A stretch of DNA of 64,000 nt from Linum tenue (Eukaryota > Streptophyta > Magnoliopsida > Malpighiales > Linaceae), in contig CAMGYJ010000011.1 of NCBI GenBank assembly GCA_946122785.1, forward strand, positions 24,739,007-24,803,006, given 5' to 3'. The notes beneath the pieces are model-generated. The model was not told the DNA's origin, ran no database searches, and was given only the letters and a program-made list of their open reading frames with translations. Below are positions 33,001-46,442 of this stretch, piece by piece. Every line of letters begins with the position of its first letter. The first letter of the stretch is position 1. Made by a program: the position numbers and the translations under genes.

Positions 33001-36000
33001 TTCTGAAGTAACACTATGATGCGTCTTTACCTATTGGTGTTTTATCTGTGGCTTCATTCTTTTTAGGTGCATGTAGGCTATAACTGATTTTTATCCTTGT
33101 GTGTTTGCTTGACATGTACACTCGTTTTTTAACTTCATTATACTGGTTTCAGGTCTCCCATCTCTTGTTGCTCTTCCATCGGGCTGCCAGACATCAGATT
33201 GTCTTATGAGGTAATTTGGCATGAATCACCAGGATTTTGATCCACTTCGTCGAGAAAACATTAAAACTATTGAACCTTTGATTGCATTGTCTATACACTA
33301 ATGATTTTGCCACATTCACACAAAACCATTTGCTTCAATTTTTCTGTAGGTTTGAGGGAGATTTATCTGTTGATGCTGTCACCGACTGGTTTGCAACTTC
33401 TGTTATAGGGTTACCTCGAATTCTGTACTATTCAAAGGAGTCACTAGTAAGCTGACAAACTTGTTTGCAATACTAGATTATATCAGTGATCCATATTTGA
33501 GATGATGCTTGAAATATGCTTTGTGCTACATGTTTTATTTCTGTCTTATATCCACATATAACACTGCATACGAGATCAGTTAAAACTTCTGTCTAATTTG
33601 TTTCAGTTTAGCATCTTTGGCGTAATCTTTTTAGTGTGATTTCTTTATTCTTTATTTTCAATATGTATTGGAATTGATATGAGTTTGTATTTTAAAATCA
33701 GGTACAAAATTTCATGGCCAAGAGTGGTCCCCATAAGGTAGTGTTTCCCCTTTTGTCCCCTTTTCTTTTGCTGCTTGGTCCACAAACATTGTGCATGTAA
33801 CCCTAGATAATCCGATCCTCTCTTGCTGTATTTTCTAGAAAATCTTACTGATTATAATTTTGTGGTGCATTCAATTTGCACTTAAAGGGCTTTTGCTTTG
33901 TTCCTGATATCTTGTCAAACTTGCGATAAATTAGTAGCAACCATGGCATTCTTTTGTGCTTTGTCTTGTGTCTGTTGTATTCTATTTTATGAATTCGTGA
34001 CCGGTGTATTCCTTTTCTGTTTATCCTTGCCATGTTTCTCAGGCAAGCTAATTATTGATACTAAGAAAGTGAAGATCGATATATATATTTCTACTCTATT
34101 GATATGAGAAAGGAGATCTCATGACTAAGGGAGTGTTTATTCAAAATGACTAAGGGCTTACTAGGCATTAGACCAAGTATTATAAATTCAATGGTGAAAT
34201 TAAAGGAATGAATATTTAATTAATGAAATGGTAGTTATGATATTATGAATTAATTTTTTATTTTCTTCTAGAGGAAATACAAACCGATATGACTTTCATC
34301 AAAAATCAATACATACAAAGTATACAAACTACATTATATAAGTATACAAATCATACTGACATTATGTACAAAGATTACTAACAATAGAAACCAATAACGC
34401 TTGCATTATAAATCAATGTTCTCTCGCCGGACGACAAAATATGGCTCCTATTCTAGCTCCGGCGCCACCATCGACGTCTCACTCTCCTACTCTTTGGCCC
34501 CGTCATCACCGCCGCCAGCGTCTCCTCTCTCTCTCAAGCCCTCATTAAATACACGGGAAATGATATTAAAACCCTAATTAATTAAACTCTAAATATTAAT
34601 TTAAATGTACTAAATTCTGATTGGCTTAGGCTTAGTGACTAAGGGAACCTCCTTAGTCACTAATCTCATTCCCTCTGTATTAAATGCTCTAAAGAGTTTG
34701 TACGTACTATTTAGGATATGGAATCCATCTGGTGCTCTCTAAACAAAATAATGGGTTCGTTAATCCTTAGTAAGGATACGAGCCTTGATATTCTAGTTTT
34801 TCGCAGTGACTCCAAAATGTATTTGAGATCTTTCTAAAGGAACTTCAACAAGGTTGACTCTAAAAAAGGTGTTGCCACTGGGAATTAGAGATTTCTTAAA
34901 CTATGATCTATCAACCAAGTAACATGCCCAGTGAAAAAAGTGAGCTGACAAGCCATATAATTCAGTAGATGGTAACTATTTTGTAAATGTTGATATCTGA
35001 GCTGTTCAATTGTTTCTGCCATGGTAGGCTTGCTAGCTTCTGAGACATAGTAGCATAATCAAGATTTTGTTCTGGTTCTGTTTGCTGCTTTTTGACTTTA
35101 TGAAAGAGACCTGGAGGTTTTACATCAATTCGTAGTTGGCATAAGTTGTGCCAAATAGCTGGTTTCTGTACACGAAAGCTTTGATGTTGTTCCATGATTG
35201 ACACAAGCCTGGGATTTCATTGTCCTAAAAGTTCTGTGTTCTAACCTGTAGGTCAAAGTCATTTTCTTCTCCAAAACAGGAGAGCGTGCGGCTCCATTTG
35301 TTCGTCAAGCAGCTAAACATTATTGGGCTCATGCATCTTTTGGATTCGTCTTATGGCGTGAAGAGGATTTTTCCTTCTGGTGGAATTCGTATGTGAACGG
35401 TTTCCTCTTTCCAGCTTGCATACATCTCAATCGATGTTTCTGATTGTCAGAGCTTGACAGAGTTTAAGCTGTTGATTGCAGTTTTGAGATCGAATCTGCC
35501 CCAGCTGTTGTATTTGTCAAAGATCCAGGTCTCAGACCTGTGGTCTTCCATGGTATGCTCTTGTATGATATTCTATATAGGCAACTGATGTTCTGAACCG
35601 GGTCATAATCACTGTGCTTCATGCAACAAGCTCAAATTTGTATATTATCATGCAGGTTCACTCAACAATTCAGTGCTCTTGGATCTCATGGAAAACAATA
35701 ATCAGCATGGTATTTTTGATTTCCTATCTATTTCATTGTGGTTGATATGTTTCTTTGGTAGTGATTTGTTAGTTGATTTTATTTTTTTCCGTATAATAAT
35801 TGTTCACTTTGAGTTAATTCATGATATTTTACATTATAGTTGGTAAGGAGATCCATTGGCCATGTTGGTCTGTCATTATTATCCTTCCATCTTGAATTTG
35901 TTGCAAGTGATAAATTTCAATGAAGGGGTTTGACAAATTTATCAAAGTTTATCCATGAGTTAGCCATGTTGTACCATCAAGAGTTGCATGGTCCAGATTA

Positions 36001-38963
36001 TCGGTCCATTAAGCTGGAAATTTCCAAAAGTTACCTTCCCATGATTTCTAGACATGAACTTCAGAGTGTCAACAGTGCGCTTGTTTCAGCTGGTATTGAT
36101 TAGACACAATTCTTAAAACAGTAAATTTCTGGGTCCATGCTCATGTTGCTTTAAGTTTATGCCATTTCTTTTTGTTATGCCCAGTTCTGTTTCTATTCTT
36201 CTTGTATTACACCATCATATTGCCTAAGTGCTAGTGTTATATTTTCTGTATAACTTTTTTCTATGAGCGTTTTGTATATTTCCAGACCACCTATAAACAA
36301 AGAAGCATGATAACTTGTTGCTTCTCTATCAGAGTGAGGAATTGAACTGCCCTTTTGTTTGCAGAACTTCCTCAACTTAGAAGCGTGACATCTAGAAAAC
36401 TTGGCTGTGATGCCCGGGGATACTCTCAAGCGGGAAATCATGTTACATCATGGTATTGTGTTATTGTAGCAGGTAGACTGAGCCCAGAACTCAACAAAAT
36501 GCGTGAAGTAAGCATTCTTAACTTTAATTCACTGTGCCAAGTAGGAATTCTCTGTTTCTTGTTCCATGGAAGGTTTCTCCCAAAAAAAAAAAAAAAATGT
36601 TACATGGAAGCAAATACCAATGGTGTTATTGTTAATGAAATTGATTAATTCCCAATTATCTCCACCTTCTGACACACAAATACCTCTTGCTGCTGTTGTC
36701 ATAATTTGGATGGTTAGAAATCCACTTATCTCATTCTTTCCTTGCTAACGTATTTGAAAAATATTTTTCTCTACCGAACAAAAAATGTACTTTGCTATTT
36801 CTTCTCGTTGTTGTTTAAGTAGGGAATAGGAGCAGAAGAGAAGGATTGAGGGAGGAGACGTTGTATTTCCATGATTCCTGATTTTTTTTTTTCATTTGAA
36901 GAACCTGATTCATGAAATGATTTTAAATAAATTAGCTCATAGACCTTGCGCAGGGTGCAAGAACTACAGTCTGGTGGTGGTGACTTGAGTATTGATAAAG
37001 AGCAGTCTTCATCGATGGTAATGGCACTGAAAAGTAAGCGATTGACATTTGCATGGCTTGATGGGGAAGCTCAGGAGGTGAGCCAATTGTTGTTACTTCT
37101 TTACTTTTAGCTTTCTTCCGAAGAAACTGCATTTGATGTGTTATCCCTGAGATCCTCTACTCATGGTGAAATGATTACTTGGTAGGGTGCATTTAGAACT
37201 TTTACTTTTTTTTTTGTGGAAAATTGTGCACTTTAAACTGATGCTTCATTTAAGCGCAATGGTAGCTCATATCACAAGAACGACATAAAAACGGAGAAAG
37301 TATGAAGCAAAAGCAAGATTAACTGCATATGCAAAAGCATAGAATAATTACTTGGGTCTCTAATGCATGGAGCCCAGCTTTTACTAGCCCTCTAGGAAGT
37401 GGTTCTGGATTGTCCCCAGAAGCTGGAGCCATAATGATTTGGCCCCATCGTCGCTTCTTTAAGGATAAGGTCGTGTAGAAAGACATTTGTGAAATCTAGA
37501 AGTCTGCTTTCGCAAAGTTCGACTAGTTCCAGGGTTTGGCCCGACTGGCCATGTTTGAATTTGAACCTTTGCCGATAATCTTTCTTTCTGACTACGTTTC
37601 TGTTTTAGATCACTGTTGTATTAAGTGCGTTCACCTGCACAGAGTAGGAGTGTTTGATTTGTCAGTGATCCATGTAGGCGAACCCAGGGTCAGATCAATT
37701 CTTGTTGCCAAGATTTATAATGCCAACTATTGTCGTGTGCTTTCTGCCAGAACCATTAACAAATTCACTTTTCATGTTTGGGCCAGAAATATTGTTCATT
37801 CTACCTTCAGTCAGAAACCAGCTATGATACTTGTGGACCTAGGAGGGATGTGACTGATGAACCTAAGTTATTCCTTGTACGTTATAAGAGGAATGAAACT
37901 GAAGCTGATATTGAGGCTGAAAAAACTCAAAAGAACAAATGGAATGCTCTGCTAAATGAAGATGTGGATCCTGCATCACAACTGGTCGCACGATACAATG
38001 GCTCGAGTGAGATCCCTGAGGTACTGAGTCTCTCAAACGACTAGTGATTGCTGGTATTGTTAGACTTAAGTTTCCTTAATTAATTTGTTATAGCTCTTTT
38101 AATTTGTAAATTTGTAATATTTTCCGTACCTTCTGTACTTCCTGTCGCGCAGATCATCAAATGGATATCTCAAACAATCAGTGATGGTGACACCAGGGAT
38201 CTCCCTTTCTATGTAAGACTCTCAATTATTGCTACTGGTTGACTAGGAATTAAAAAGTCCAGTACATCCACACGATCTTTCATGATTTAGGTTCTGAAAG
38301 GATATTCATTAGTTTCTTGAAGGGAAAAAATTTAGATTGAACCAAGGATTTTGGTAAACCCATGTTTGAACCAGTTGGATTCGTCTATGTTTCAAATATT
38401 CTTTTGCATAGTTTCATGAGCAACAAGCTCTGGCTCAACTTCTCAGCCAATGCTTCTGCCCTATGCAGAGAACTAAAACCCCTGATCTTGTACCTGAGGA
38501 CTCAGAACCTATGTGGTCAAGAGGTGCCCAAAGCGTTCTTTCGAAAAGCATTGGGGTTAAACACAGTTTTCGCAGAATCATAAGCAGAATCAGTGATCAT
38601 GTTGGAGACCCGAGGATCGGGCCTATGCTACTGCTGGGTGCTTTAATGTCTTTTGGGACAATATGGTTGAGCAGGAGTCAACAAAAGCCTCACACTCAGC
38701 CAGGCCAGCAGAATGAATCGGCTGAAGAGGTAAAGGAATCAACTTGATAGTGCCCCATACATCAATATATTTTGCATTTGGTTTTTGCCTACTTTGTGCT
38801 GGTAAGGAATCAACTCGTGTCTATTGCATGCCAGGATGAAGCTGTGAAAAGGCGAAGAGAGAGATCAAGAAATGCGCGAAAGAAAGATAAACCGCCGTCC
38901 ATGACAGATTCGGAACCCAAAGATGCTTACCAAATGCCTATGTCAGATTCTGACTCAGAATAG
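30087..38963 (+). CDS. membrane protein with degenerate J domain and thioredoxin-like region (690 aa, 20 exons)
   Basis: Exons: 30087-30228, 30319-30388, 30494-30536, 30956-31033, 31243-31327, 31428-31498, 31639-31696, 32785-32895, 33153-33210, 33350-33446, 33702-33737, 35252-35388, 35482-35552, 35656-35709, 36365-36507, 36943-37077, 37787-38020, 38153-38212, 38469-38729, 38835-38963. All junctions are GT-AG and the total (2073 nt) is in frame. Residues 17-38 form a signal anchor. Residues 46-108 resemble a J domain (HYDVLGI, VRYAFELLTNP, KRDYDYFGI), but the HPD motif that activates Hsp70 is missing. The middle resembles thioredoxin-like folds (PLLLLLYSKGSNRCARFLETW). Near the C-terminus lie a membrane segment (GPMLLLGALMSFGTIWL) and a basic tail. 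The layout recalls DNAJC16-like proteins of the ER, so an ER membrane location is inferred. The gene looks intact. Confidence 0.9.
31919..32060 (+). mobile_element. tRNA-derived SINE in intron 7
   Basis: TAGCCCAAGTGG (near 31932) fits an RNA polymerase III A box, and GGTTCAGATTC (near 31977) a B box about 33 bp downstream, as in plant tRNA-derived SINEs. The 3' boundary and target duplication were not resolved. Confidence 0.55.
34110..34680. repeat. possible MITE in the 1.5-kb intron 11
   Basis: GACTAAGG at 34123 and its inverted counterpart near 34651 (CCTTAGTC) bracket the block, with partly matching outer sequence. Inside, a GC-rich patch (34430-34550) differs in composition from the intron. 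Ends and target duplication are not clean. Confidence 0.3.
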
Positions 38964-39330
38964 TTCTTTAGAGGACACGATAGGCCAAAGGAGGTTGATC
39001 CAACACTCAACAAGCTTCATCTAATTTCTGGGTTTGTCTTTCACCAATTCGCAACACATACACATGCCACAGACATTGTAACAGAGTGGACAGATCTATT
39101 CGCAGGTTTGTAACTTGTATGGAAGATACACTTCCATCCGCATAGGCTTATCTCCCAACTGTAAGATGTGGAACGTGAACTGGTTGGTTTAATTTAATTT
39201 AAGCTTGCGAAGTTGGTACTGACCTTTCTATATTGTCAGACTCGGACTACGACACTTTGAGTGGTCTGTCTGTCTGCGGTGCGGCGATCGTTACAAACTC
39301 ATTACACATGGATGATACATATATATGGGT
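38964..39330 (+). other. probable 3' UTR and downstream spacer of the J-domain-like gene
   Basis: Non-coding sequence follows the stop codon. No other gene is visible. A polyadenylation site cannot be placed with confidence. Confidence 0.35.
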
Positions 39331-40013
39331 AAATGTCATGATTGGGCAATAAGATTATTAAAAAAATGTCAATTTTGATCACTAAAAATATTTTATTCCA
39401 TTCGTGGTCACTGAAATTACTAAGAATTATTAAGTTTGGTCACTCTCTGTCCATCATTCACCATTAACTTTTGTTTATGTGAAACTCAACGGTTTAAATT
39501 GACCATTAATTATATGACGTGGCAATAAAAAAATTAAAAATTAAAAATTCCAAAATTTCCACCTCATTATTGTCATCATTAAAAAATAAAAATAAAATTC
39601 TTTTATTGCTCAATCTCTTCTTCTTCTTGTAGATCGGCGTAAGTTCCTTCCCGCCGCCGACGCATTTGAATAAAAGCACCTTTCGAGAACCTCTGGTTGG
39701 CAACAACGACAACACTGGTTTCGACCCTTTCCACGGCTTCTAGGAGAAGTTCGGCGAGCTCCACACTCACTGATTGCTCCATTGAGAGGAGAGAATCGAC
39801 GCTGGCCGTCGCGACGTTGAACGACATGTCTTTCGAGTGGGACTGGATGAACTTCCGGGATGCCATGTTGATGAGATCTTCAACGAGCATAGGCGCCGAC
39901 GACGGCAATTATAGAATTTCAAAGAAATATGTAGGTGGATTGTGGGTCATAGTTATATGATAACCTGTTAGTAAGCGGGTGGTCAGTTTTATAGCAAAAC
40001 CTATCAATGTAAA
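39330..40013. other. AT-rich stretch with a short minus-strand ORF, unrecognised
   Basis: The left part has the texture of an old DNA transposon (repeated 'TTTGGTCACT/TGATCACT' words and a TGACGTGGCAAT block). A 101-codon minus-strand frame at 39603-39908 contains a plausible acidic helix (VELAELLLEAVERVE) but no family I know. Confidence 0.3.
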
Positions 40014-40023
40014 CTAGCTTCGT

Positions 40024-40043
40024 ACCCGGCCTGTTGGCCGGGT
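40024..40043 (-). other. Helitron 3' hairpin
   Basis: An 8-bp perfect stem with a 4-nt loop lies 6 nt from the CTAG terminus. In Helitrons this hairpin marks the end of rolling-circle transfer. Confidence 0.65.
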
Positions 40044-40856
40044 GTGTTTGATTTTCGATACTATTTATATTAGGAATCGATAAACAATTACAATACATTA
40101 TGAATTTGAGTGTATAAATTATAACTGGAAAACCTAATTTATATGATCTAAATTTATAAACTTATGAAATTCAAAAAAATTAATATATGATTTTAGAATA
40201 ATTAATTTAAGTTAATCTTTTTTAATCTTGCAATATTTTGTATTTACCAAAAGTGAAAATTATTTGATCTCCTATTATTGATACATCAAATTAAAAGCCA
40301 AACCTAGTGAGCAAGCTTATTCGATAACATTGAGTGATGTTCTACTTATCGCTAATTATCATTTTTAACTCTGGCACAAACATTAATACTGATGATAATA
40401 CACAAAGTTTAGATAAGTTACCGATTCATAACTACCCACTTTCTCCACTTGAACAGAAAGTACATTGCGTCTTCCAACATAGAACAGTTAAGTGTATATC
40501 AAATTAAGGAACATTAAATTGAAAGAGGAACATACAACATTTAAGTGTATAGCAAATTAAGGAACATTATATGAGATTGAAGAAAAAACAATGTAACCTA
40601 CAACGGTGGCAGAAGGCAACATTGAGTTTACAATTAAGGTACAACAAAAACATAAGGCATGAAGACACAAACACTTAAATCTTAATCATGCACGGAAATA
40701 AGGGCAACAAATAATAATGAGTAAACCCAATTAGAGAAGCACCAAACACTCAAATATAAAGTGGCAATTTAACGGATAGCAATTAGCAATGCAAGAAGGA
40801 ATGTGCTACCATAAAAATTGAATTTCACAGCGGAGAGAGAGGGCGGCAGGGAATCA

Positions 40857-41086
40857 TGTAACAACCGAACTGCCAGCTGGCTTGATGACGTAGTGAGGGA
40901 GCTGATGTATAAATAGAGGGAGAGAGTGTAGAAGAAGTCATTCATTCAACTACCAACTGTCTGTATTAGCTACTTTACCAATTAGATAGCCATAGCAATA
41001 AAACATATCTTCTCTTCGCCTCTTCACTTCTCTTTCTTTCCCAAATTCCCCAAATTCGCCGGAGATCACCATTGACGGACCTTACA
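40857..41086 (+). repeat. 5' LTR (230 bp) of the chromovirus
   Basis: It starts TGTAACAACC and ends CCTTACA, with a TATA box (TATAAATA) near 40908. It is identical to 45538-45767 as read by eye. Confidence 0.95.
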
Positions 41087-41114
41087 AGTGGTATCAGAAG
41101 CCTTCTCTCTGGCA

Positions 41115-44100
41115 ATGGCGACACACACTTCTCGGATTGTGGATTTAGAGACGCAAATGGCGGAGGTTCGTGTCCAGATCAATACTAATCACCAGGATCT
41201 GAAAGATGCTATCGCGGCGTTGGCGGCTTCGACGAAGGACACCATAGATGCGCTGGCGGTTTCTATCGCTCGACGGGAGAAGTCGCCGGTGCGTTCACCG
41301 CCGCGAGCTGAAGCTGGTCCGTTTGCAGAGCCTCACTTCTTTCGGCAAAATCGCCGGTCGACGCTTCTGGATCATTATCCTCGCCTTGAATTCACTCACT
41401 TTTCCGGCACCGATCCTCATGCTTGGGTAAGTCGGTGCGTCAAACTGTTTCACCTGTACTCCATTCCCGAAGATCAGAAAGTCGACCTCGTCTCCTACTA
41501 TCTGGAGGGCCGAGCTTACACCTGGTTCGAGGGATGGTCCTATGGCCGTTTCCCGTTGATTTGGGGCCATTTCGTCGACGAGCTCTTCCGCCGATTTGAC
41601 AAGCAGGAGCAAACAAATGTGGTGGCGTCTTTCAATCATCTTCGTCAGACTGGCTCGGTTTCTCGTTATCAAGAAGAGTTTGAGGAATTGCGTTCTCGGA
41701 TGCTTCGCCTCAATCCTGCTCTCAACGAGCATTACTTCATTCTCAGTTTCTTGGGCGGACTGGATGAGGAGATTCAACCACGAGTGCAGGTTCTCAATCC
41801 TCCTACTCTGGCTTGTGCTTTCTACCAAGCTCGTCTGGAGGAAGCTGCCATTGAAGCACGCAAGCGGAAGAGTCGTGCTTCTTCTTCCAATCGTTGGGGG
41901 GGGGGGATCTTCGTCGTCGTCTGTCCAATCTAAGGCTGCTCCTATCACTCCATCGACTCACATCACGGAACGTCCTCCGGTGGCGAGGGGTCAAGGTCTC
42001 TGTTACCGGTGCGGCAACAAGTACTTTCATGGCCACATCTGTGCGAAGAAGAAACAACTGCAAGTGATGCAAGGGGATGATTCGGTGCTGCCTAGTGAAT
42101 CTGACGATCCTGAGGAGGAGTTTCAAGATGCTGAATTAGAGGTCTCCTTGCAGACCATGGGGTCGGGTTTTGCTGGGAACTCGTTGCTCATTCCTGCTTC
42201 TGCTGGCACCAAAGAGGTAACTGTTCTTATTGACACAGGAAGCTCTCACACGTTTCTGAATTCCCTTAGAGCAGAAGACCTGAACTGTGTGACTGAGAAC
42301 ATTGCCCCTATGCGCGTCAAGGTAGCTAGTGGTCATACTCTCCTTAGTAGTGCTGTTTGTAGGGGATTTCGTTGGCAAATGCAAGGGCAGGACTTTGGGT
42401 TTGATGTTCGAACCCTGGATTTACCTTCTCACGATCTGGTTTTGGGATGGGATTGGTTGGAGACGATTAGTCCATTCCAAATGGACCTCAAGAAGAGGCA
42501 GCTGTCTTTTGAGTGGAAAGGGGGGATGATGTGTTTGCAGGGTCTTTCGAAAGTTGGGCAGTGTAAATTGTTGAGTGGCCGCCAGTTTCAACAGCTATTG
42601 AAAGATCCCTCATCTCAATTAGTTGGTGCTGTTTTTGCTATTGAAGCCTCTTCTCCAGATATTCTCCCCACTCCTCCATTCTTGCAGCCTCTCTTAGACT
42701 CATACTCTGATGTTTTTGCAACCCCATCCACTTTACCACCCTCACGATCGTTTGATCATACCATTCCTCTGTTGCCTTCCACAAAACCCATTAACATTCG
42801 CCCTTACCGCTTTCCCCACCACCAGAAGGCTGTTGCCGAGAAATTAGTGGCTGAGATGTTGCAATCAGAGTTCGTTCAGCCCAGTCATAGCCCATATGCC
42901 TCGCCGGTGCTGTTGATTGGCAAGAAAGATGGCAGTTGGCGTTTTTGTGTGGACTACAGGGAGTTAAACGCCGCCACCATTAAGGATAAGTTTCCAATTC
43001 CCCACATTGATGACTTATTGGATGAGCTGAATGGGTCGGTTATATTTTCGAAGTTGGACTTAAGAGCAGGGTATCATCAGATAAGAATGCACCCTGATGA
43101 TCAGTTTAAGACTGCATTTAGCACTCACCAGGGTCATTATGAGTTTCGTGTTATGCCATTTGGCCTCACGAATGCTCCGGCTACTTTTCAAGCGCTGATG
43201 AATCACGTTTTTGGAAGATATTTGAGGAAGTTCATCCTCGTCTTCTTCGACGATATTCTGGTTTACAGCAGATCTGAGGAAGAGCATGAACAACACTTGG
43301 CTACTGCTTTACAGCTATTGAGAGACCATCAGCTGTATGCTAAAGCGTCTAAATGCGCTTTTGGACAGCCCAGGGTGGAGTATCTTGGTCATATAATCAG
43401 TCGGGAAGGGGTAGCAACAGATCCAAAGAAGGTTTCAGCAATGACTAATTGGCCTCGTCCCTTGAATATTAAACAGCTGCGTGGTTTCCTGGGTTTAACA
43501 GGCTACGACAGGAAGTTTATTCGCGACTATGGTACTTTGAGCAGACCGTTGACTGCTCTTTTGAAGAAGAATGGGTTCACATGGGGGCCGGATGCTGAGT
43601 CTGCTTTTGAGGTGCTTAAAAGGGTTATGAGTGAAGCACCAGTGCTGGCTTTACCCGATTTCACCCTCCCTTTCACGTTGGAAACTGATGCAAGTGGAAC
43701 AGGTGTGGGAGCTGTATTAACTCAAGGGGGTCGCCCTTTGGCATTTTTTAGCAAGGCCCTGGGGGTTCGTAATCAAGGCTTAAGCACTTACGCGAAGGAA
43801 TATCTGGCTGTTCTCTTAGCAGTTGATCATTGGAGGCACTACTTGGAGGGTCGTTCTTTTACTATAGTCACGGATCATGAGAGCCTTAAGTTTTTGTTGG
43901 GGCAAAAAGTTCACACTGCTATTCAAAAGAAGGGACTTGTCAAACTTATGGGGCTGGATTTTCAAATTAAGTATCGTAAAGGGAAGTTTAATGGGGCTGC
44001 CGACGCCTTGTCAAGGGTTTTTGAGGAAGTGGAGCAGGTGGAAGAAGGGGATTGCAACGCCATCACTACTGTTTTACCCGAATGGCTGGCTGAGATCGAG

Positions 44101-45507
44101 GAAACTTATGTTGATGATCCTGACACAGCTTCCTGGATTACTGCTGCTGCTGTTACTTCCCAAGGACCTTCCCTCTGGTCGTTTTCATCGGGTGTGCTGC
44201 GTTATAAAGGGGCTGTAGTAGTGGGCAGGACAGGGGGAATGCGTTCCAAGCTATTACATCTGTTTCATTCTTCACCGGTTGGGGGACACTCGGGAGCACA
44301 GGTCACATATCAGCGTCTTCGAGCACATTTTTACTGGAGGGGAATGAAATCAGAGGTGGCAACTTTGGTTTCTCGCTGTGATGTGTGCCAACGCTGCAAA
44401 TCAGAGACTGTCGCTTCACCCGGGCTGCTCCAACCCCTTCCTGTGCCAACACAAGCTTGGCGAGATATAAGCATGGATTTTATAGAGGGCTAGCCTCCTT
44501 CAAAGGGTAAGCAGGTTCTTCTAGTCGTTGTGGATCGTTTCACAAAGATTGCTCATTTTTTCAGTCTCAAGCATCCATACTCAGCTGCTGACGTGGCTCA
44601 GATTTTCTTCGATGGTGTCTTTAAGTACCATGGGATGCCTTCGACCATCGTTTGCGACCGAGATGCCACCTTTACCAGCCATTTCTGGACTGAATTCTTC
44701 AGATTGCAGTGCACTGACATCCACTACTCGACTGCATACCACCCGCAAACAGATGGGCAAACTGAGCGGGTGAACAGGTGCCTCGAGGACTATCTCCGTT
44801 GCATAACTTTTCACAGACCGCATGATTGGGTGGATTGGTTGTCGTTGGCTGAGTGGAGTTACAATACTCACTACCACCTTAGCCTGCAGATGACTCCCTT
44901 CGAAGCCCTCTATGGGTTTCCCCCTTCCCATTTCGGCTTGACACCATCTTCGGGTACATCTGTCGGGGCTGTGGAAGACAGAGTCAGGAATCAGCATCAC
45001 CTCGTCAAGTTTCTGACCGAAAGTATCACGCTTGCTCAGAATCGGCAGAAGCAGTATGCTGATCGCCGGAGGTCTGAAAGGGTTCTGCAGGTCAGGGATT
45101 GGGTGTATTTACGCCTGCAGCCATATCGACAAGGTTCGGTTGTGGGCAGACATGGAAACAAGCTGGGTGCTAAATACTTCGGGCCATATCTGATTGTTGC
45201 GCGAATTGGAGTTGTTGCTTACAAGCTGGCTTTGCCATACCATTCTAAGATACACCCTGTTTTCCATGTATCGCAATTGAAGCGGTGTAGATCCACGGTG
45301 CCACCAGCTGCTGAGCATCTTCCCGAGCAGGACGATTTGGGTTCTTTGAAGTTGGAGCCATACAGGATTTTAGCGCGCCGATTCGTGAATCAGAGCAATA
45401 GAGCAGTCACTCAAGTGCTGGTTCAATGGGTACACCAGGCTCCAGAAGATGCAACATGGGAGGAGTTGGCTTCTTTCAAACTTCGGTTTCCCGCTTTTCC
45501 AGCTTGA
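41115..45507 (+). pseudogene. chromovirus gag-pol polyprotein with one frameshift and one stop
   Basis: The start is ATG 41115. Gag is followed by a zinc knuckle (CYRCGNKYFHGHIC, near 42000), protease (VLIDTGSSHTFL), reverse transcriptase (catalytic FFDDILVYS near 43250), RNase H (LETDASGTGVGAVL), integrase with HHCC finger (HLFHSSPVGGH then CDVCQRC) and catalytic core (DRFTKIAHF, CDRDATFTSHFW), and a chromodomain-like tail (ATWEELASF). Two lesions break it. A run of 11 G at 41896-41906 puts gag and pol in different frames (10 G would join them), and a TAG stop lies at 44491-44493 inside the integrase core. Confidence 0.93.
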
Positions 45508-45537
45508 GGACAAGCTGTTGCTGAAGGGAGAGGGATT

Positions 45538-45767
45538 TGTAACAACCGAACTGCCAGCTGGCTTGATGACGTAGTGAGGGAGCTGATGTATAAATAGAGG
45601 GAGAGAGTGTAGAAGAAGTCATTCATTCAACTACCAACTGTCTGTATTAGCTACTTTACCAATTAGATAGCCATAGCAATAAAACATATCTTCTCTTCGC
45701 CTCTTCACTTCTCTTTCTTTCCCAAATTCCCCAAATTCGCCGGAGATCACCATTGACGGACCTTACA
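45538..45767 (+). repeat. 3' LTR (230 bp) of the chromovirus
   Basis: Identical by eye to the 5' LTR, and followed by the target duplication AATCA. Confidence 0.95.
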
Positions 45768-45772
45768 AATCA

Positions 45773-46070
45773 ACATTGCTTTCTCCATAAGAACGGAAAA
45801 CACCAAGTCAATCCAAGTGGAAGGAACATAAAAAAGATCAAATGCAGCGACGGGAAGGAAAAAAGCAAATGGAAGAAGCATTGGGGGAGAATTACATATG
45901 GAAACGAAACCCTTCATAACATGATTAATATGGCCGCTGGAACACCGGTTGGAGCATTTGGCGGGAAGAAGACTGGAAATCGTCGCCTCGTCGGAGGCAT
46001 ATGGCGATGGTGGATGGGTAGGAGGCAGAGGGTTGGATGCCCGAAAGTTTGCGAAGGGGTTTTTATGGGC
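45773..46070 (-). other. Helitron interior between the two retrotransposons
   Basis: This 298-bp piece is unrelated to either retroelement and continues at 51206-51333. A minus-strand frame runs through it but also crosses the copia LTR, so it is not a gene. Confidence 0.45.
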
Positions 46071-46075
46071 CGATG

Positions 46076-46398
46076 TATTGGATCGAGACTCTTCCCATGA
46101 GAAGCCCACGTCGGCACCTCCTGTAGCCCATGCATGCCTGGTTGCATGGAAGCCCACAACGCATGACTTGGAGTCCAAGGAAGCTACGGAAATCATCTAT
46201 CCTAATTGTAATTGGACAGCAGCCAATGTAACCCTAGTAGAGGCAGATGATATGGGTTATAAATATGTAAGTTTGGCCAATGGCCGAACTAAACAAAACT
46301 AATAAAATCATAGTCTCTTCCGTGGATGTAAGCCTCACACACTGTGAGGAAGAACCACGTTAAAATCGTCTTGTCTTTTGTTTATCGTCGATTTTACA
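46076..46398 (+). repeat. 5' LTR (323 bp) of the copia element
   Basis: It starts TATTGGATCG and ends GATTTTACA, with a TATA box (TTATAAATATG) near 46258. Confidence 0.93.
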
Positions 46399-46442
46399 TG
46401 GTATCAGAGCCTTAGGCTCCAGTCCCTAGTCCGCCGTCAATC

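Larger units (their letters stand above)
40857..45767 (+). mobile_element. Ty3/gypsy chromovirus, Reina-like, nearly intact
   Basis: The two 230-bp LTRs (40857-41086 and 45538-45767) appear identical. The 5-bp target duplication AATCA is perfect (40852-40856 and 45768-45772). A tRNA-iMet-type primer site follows the 5' LTR (TGGTATCAGAAGCC) and a purine tract (GAAGGGAGAGGGA) precedes the 3' LTR. The small size (4.9 kb), short LTRs and a chromodomain-like C-terminus fit the Reina clade. Identical LTRs mean a very recent insertion. Confidence 0.95.

Noticed and set aside
36355..36648. 97-codon ORF as a separate gene
   Set aside because: Its first part is exon 15 of the J-domain-like gene; the rest reads into the following intron.
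45747..46196. 149-codon minus-strand ORF
   Set aside because: It spans the boundary between the Helitron interior and the copia LTR, so it arose by insertion.
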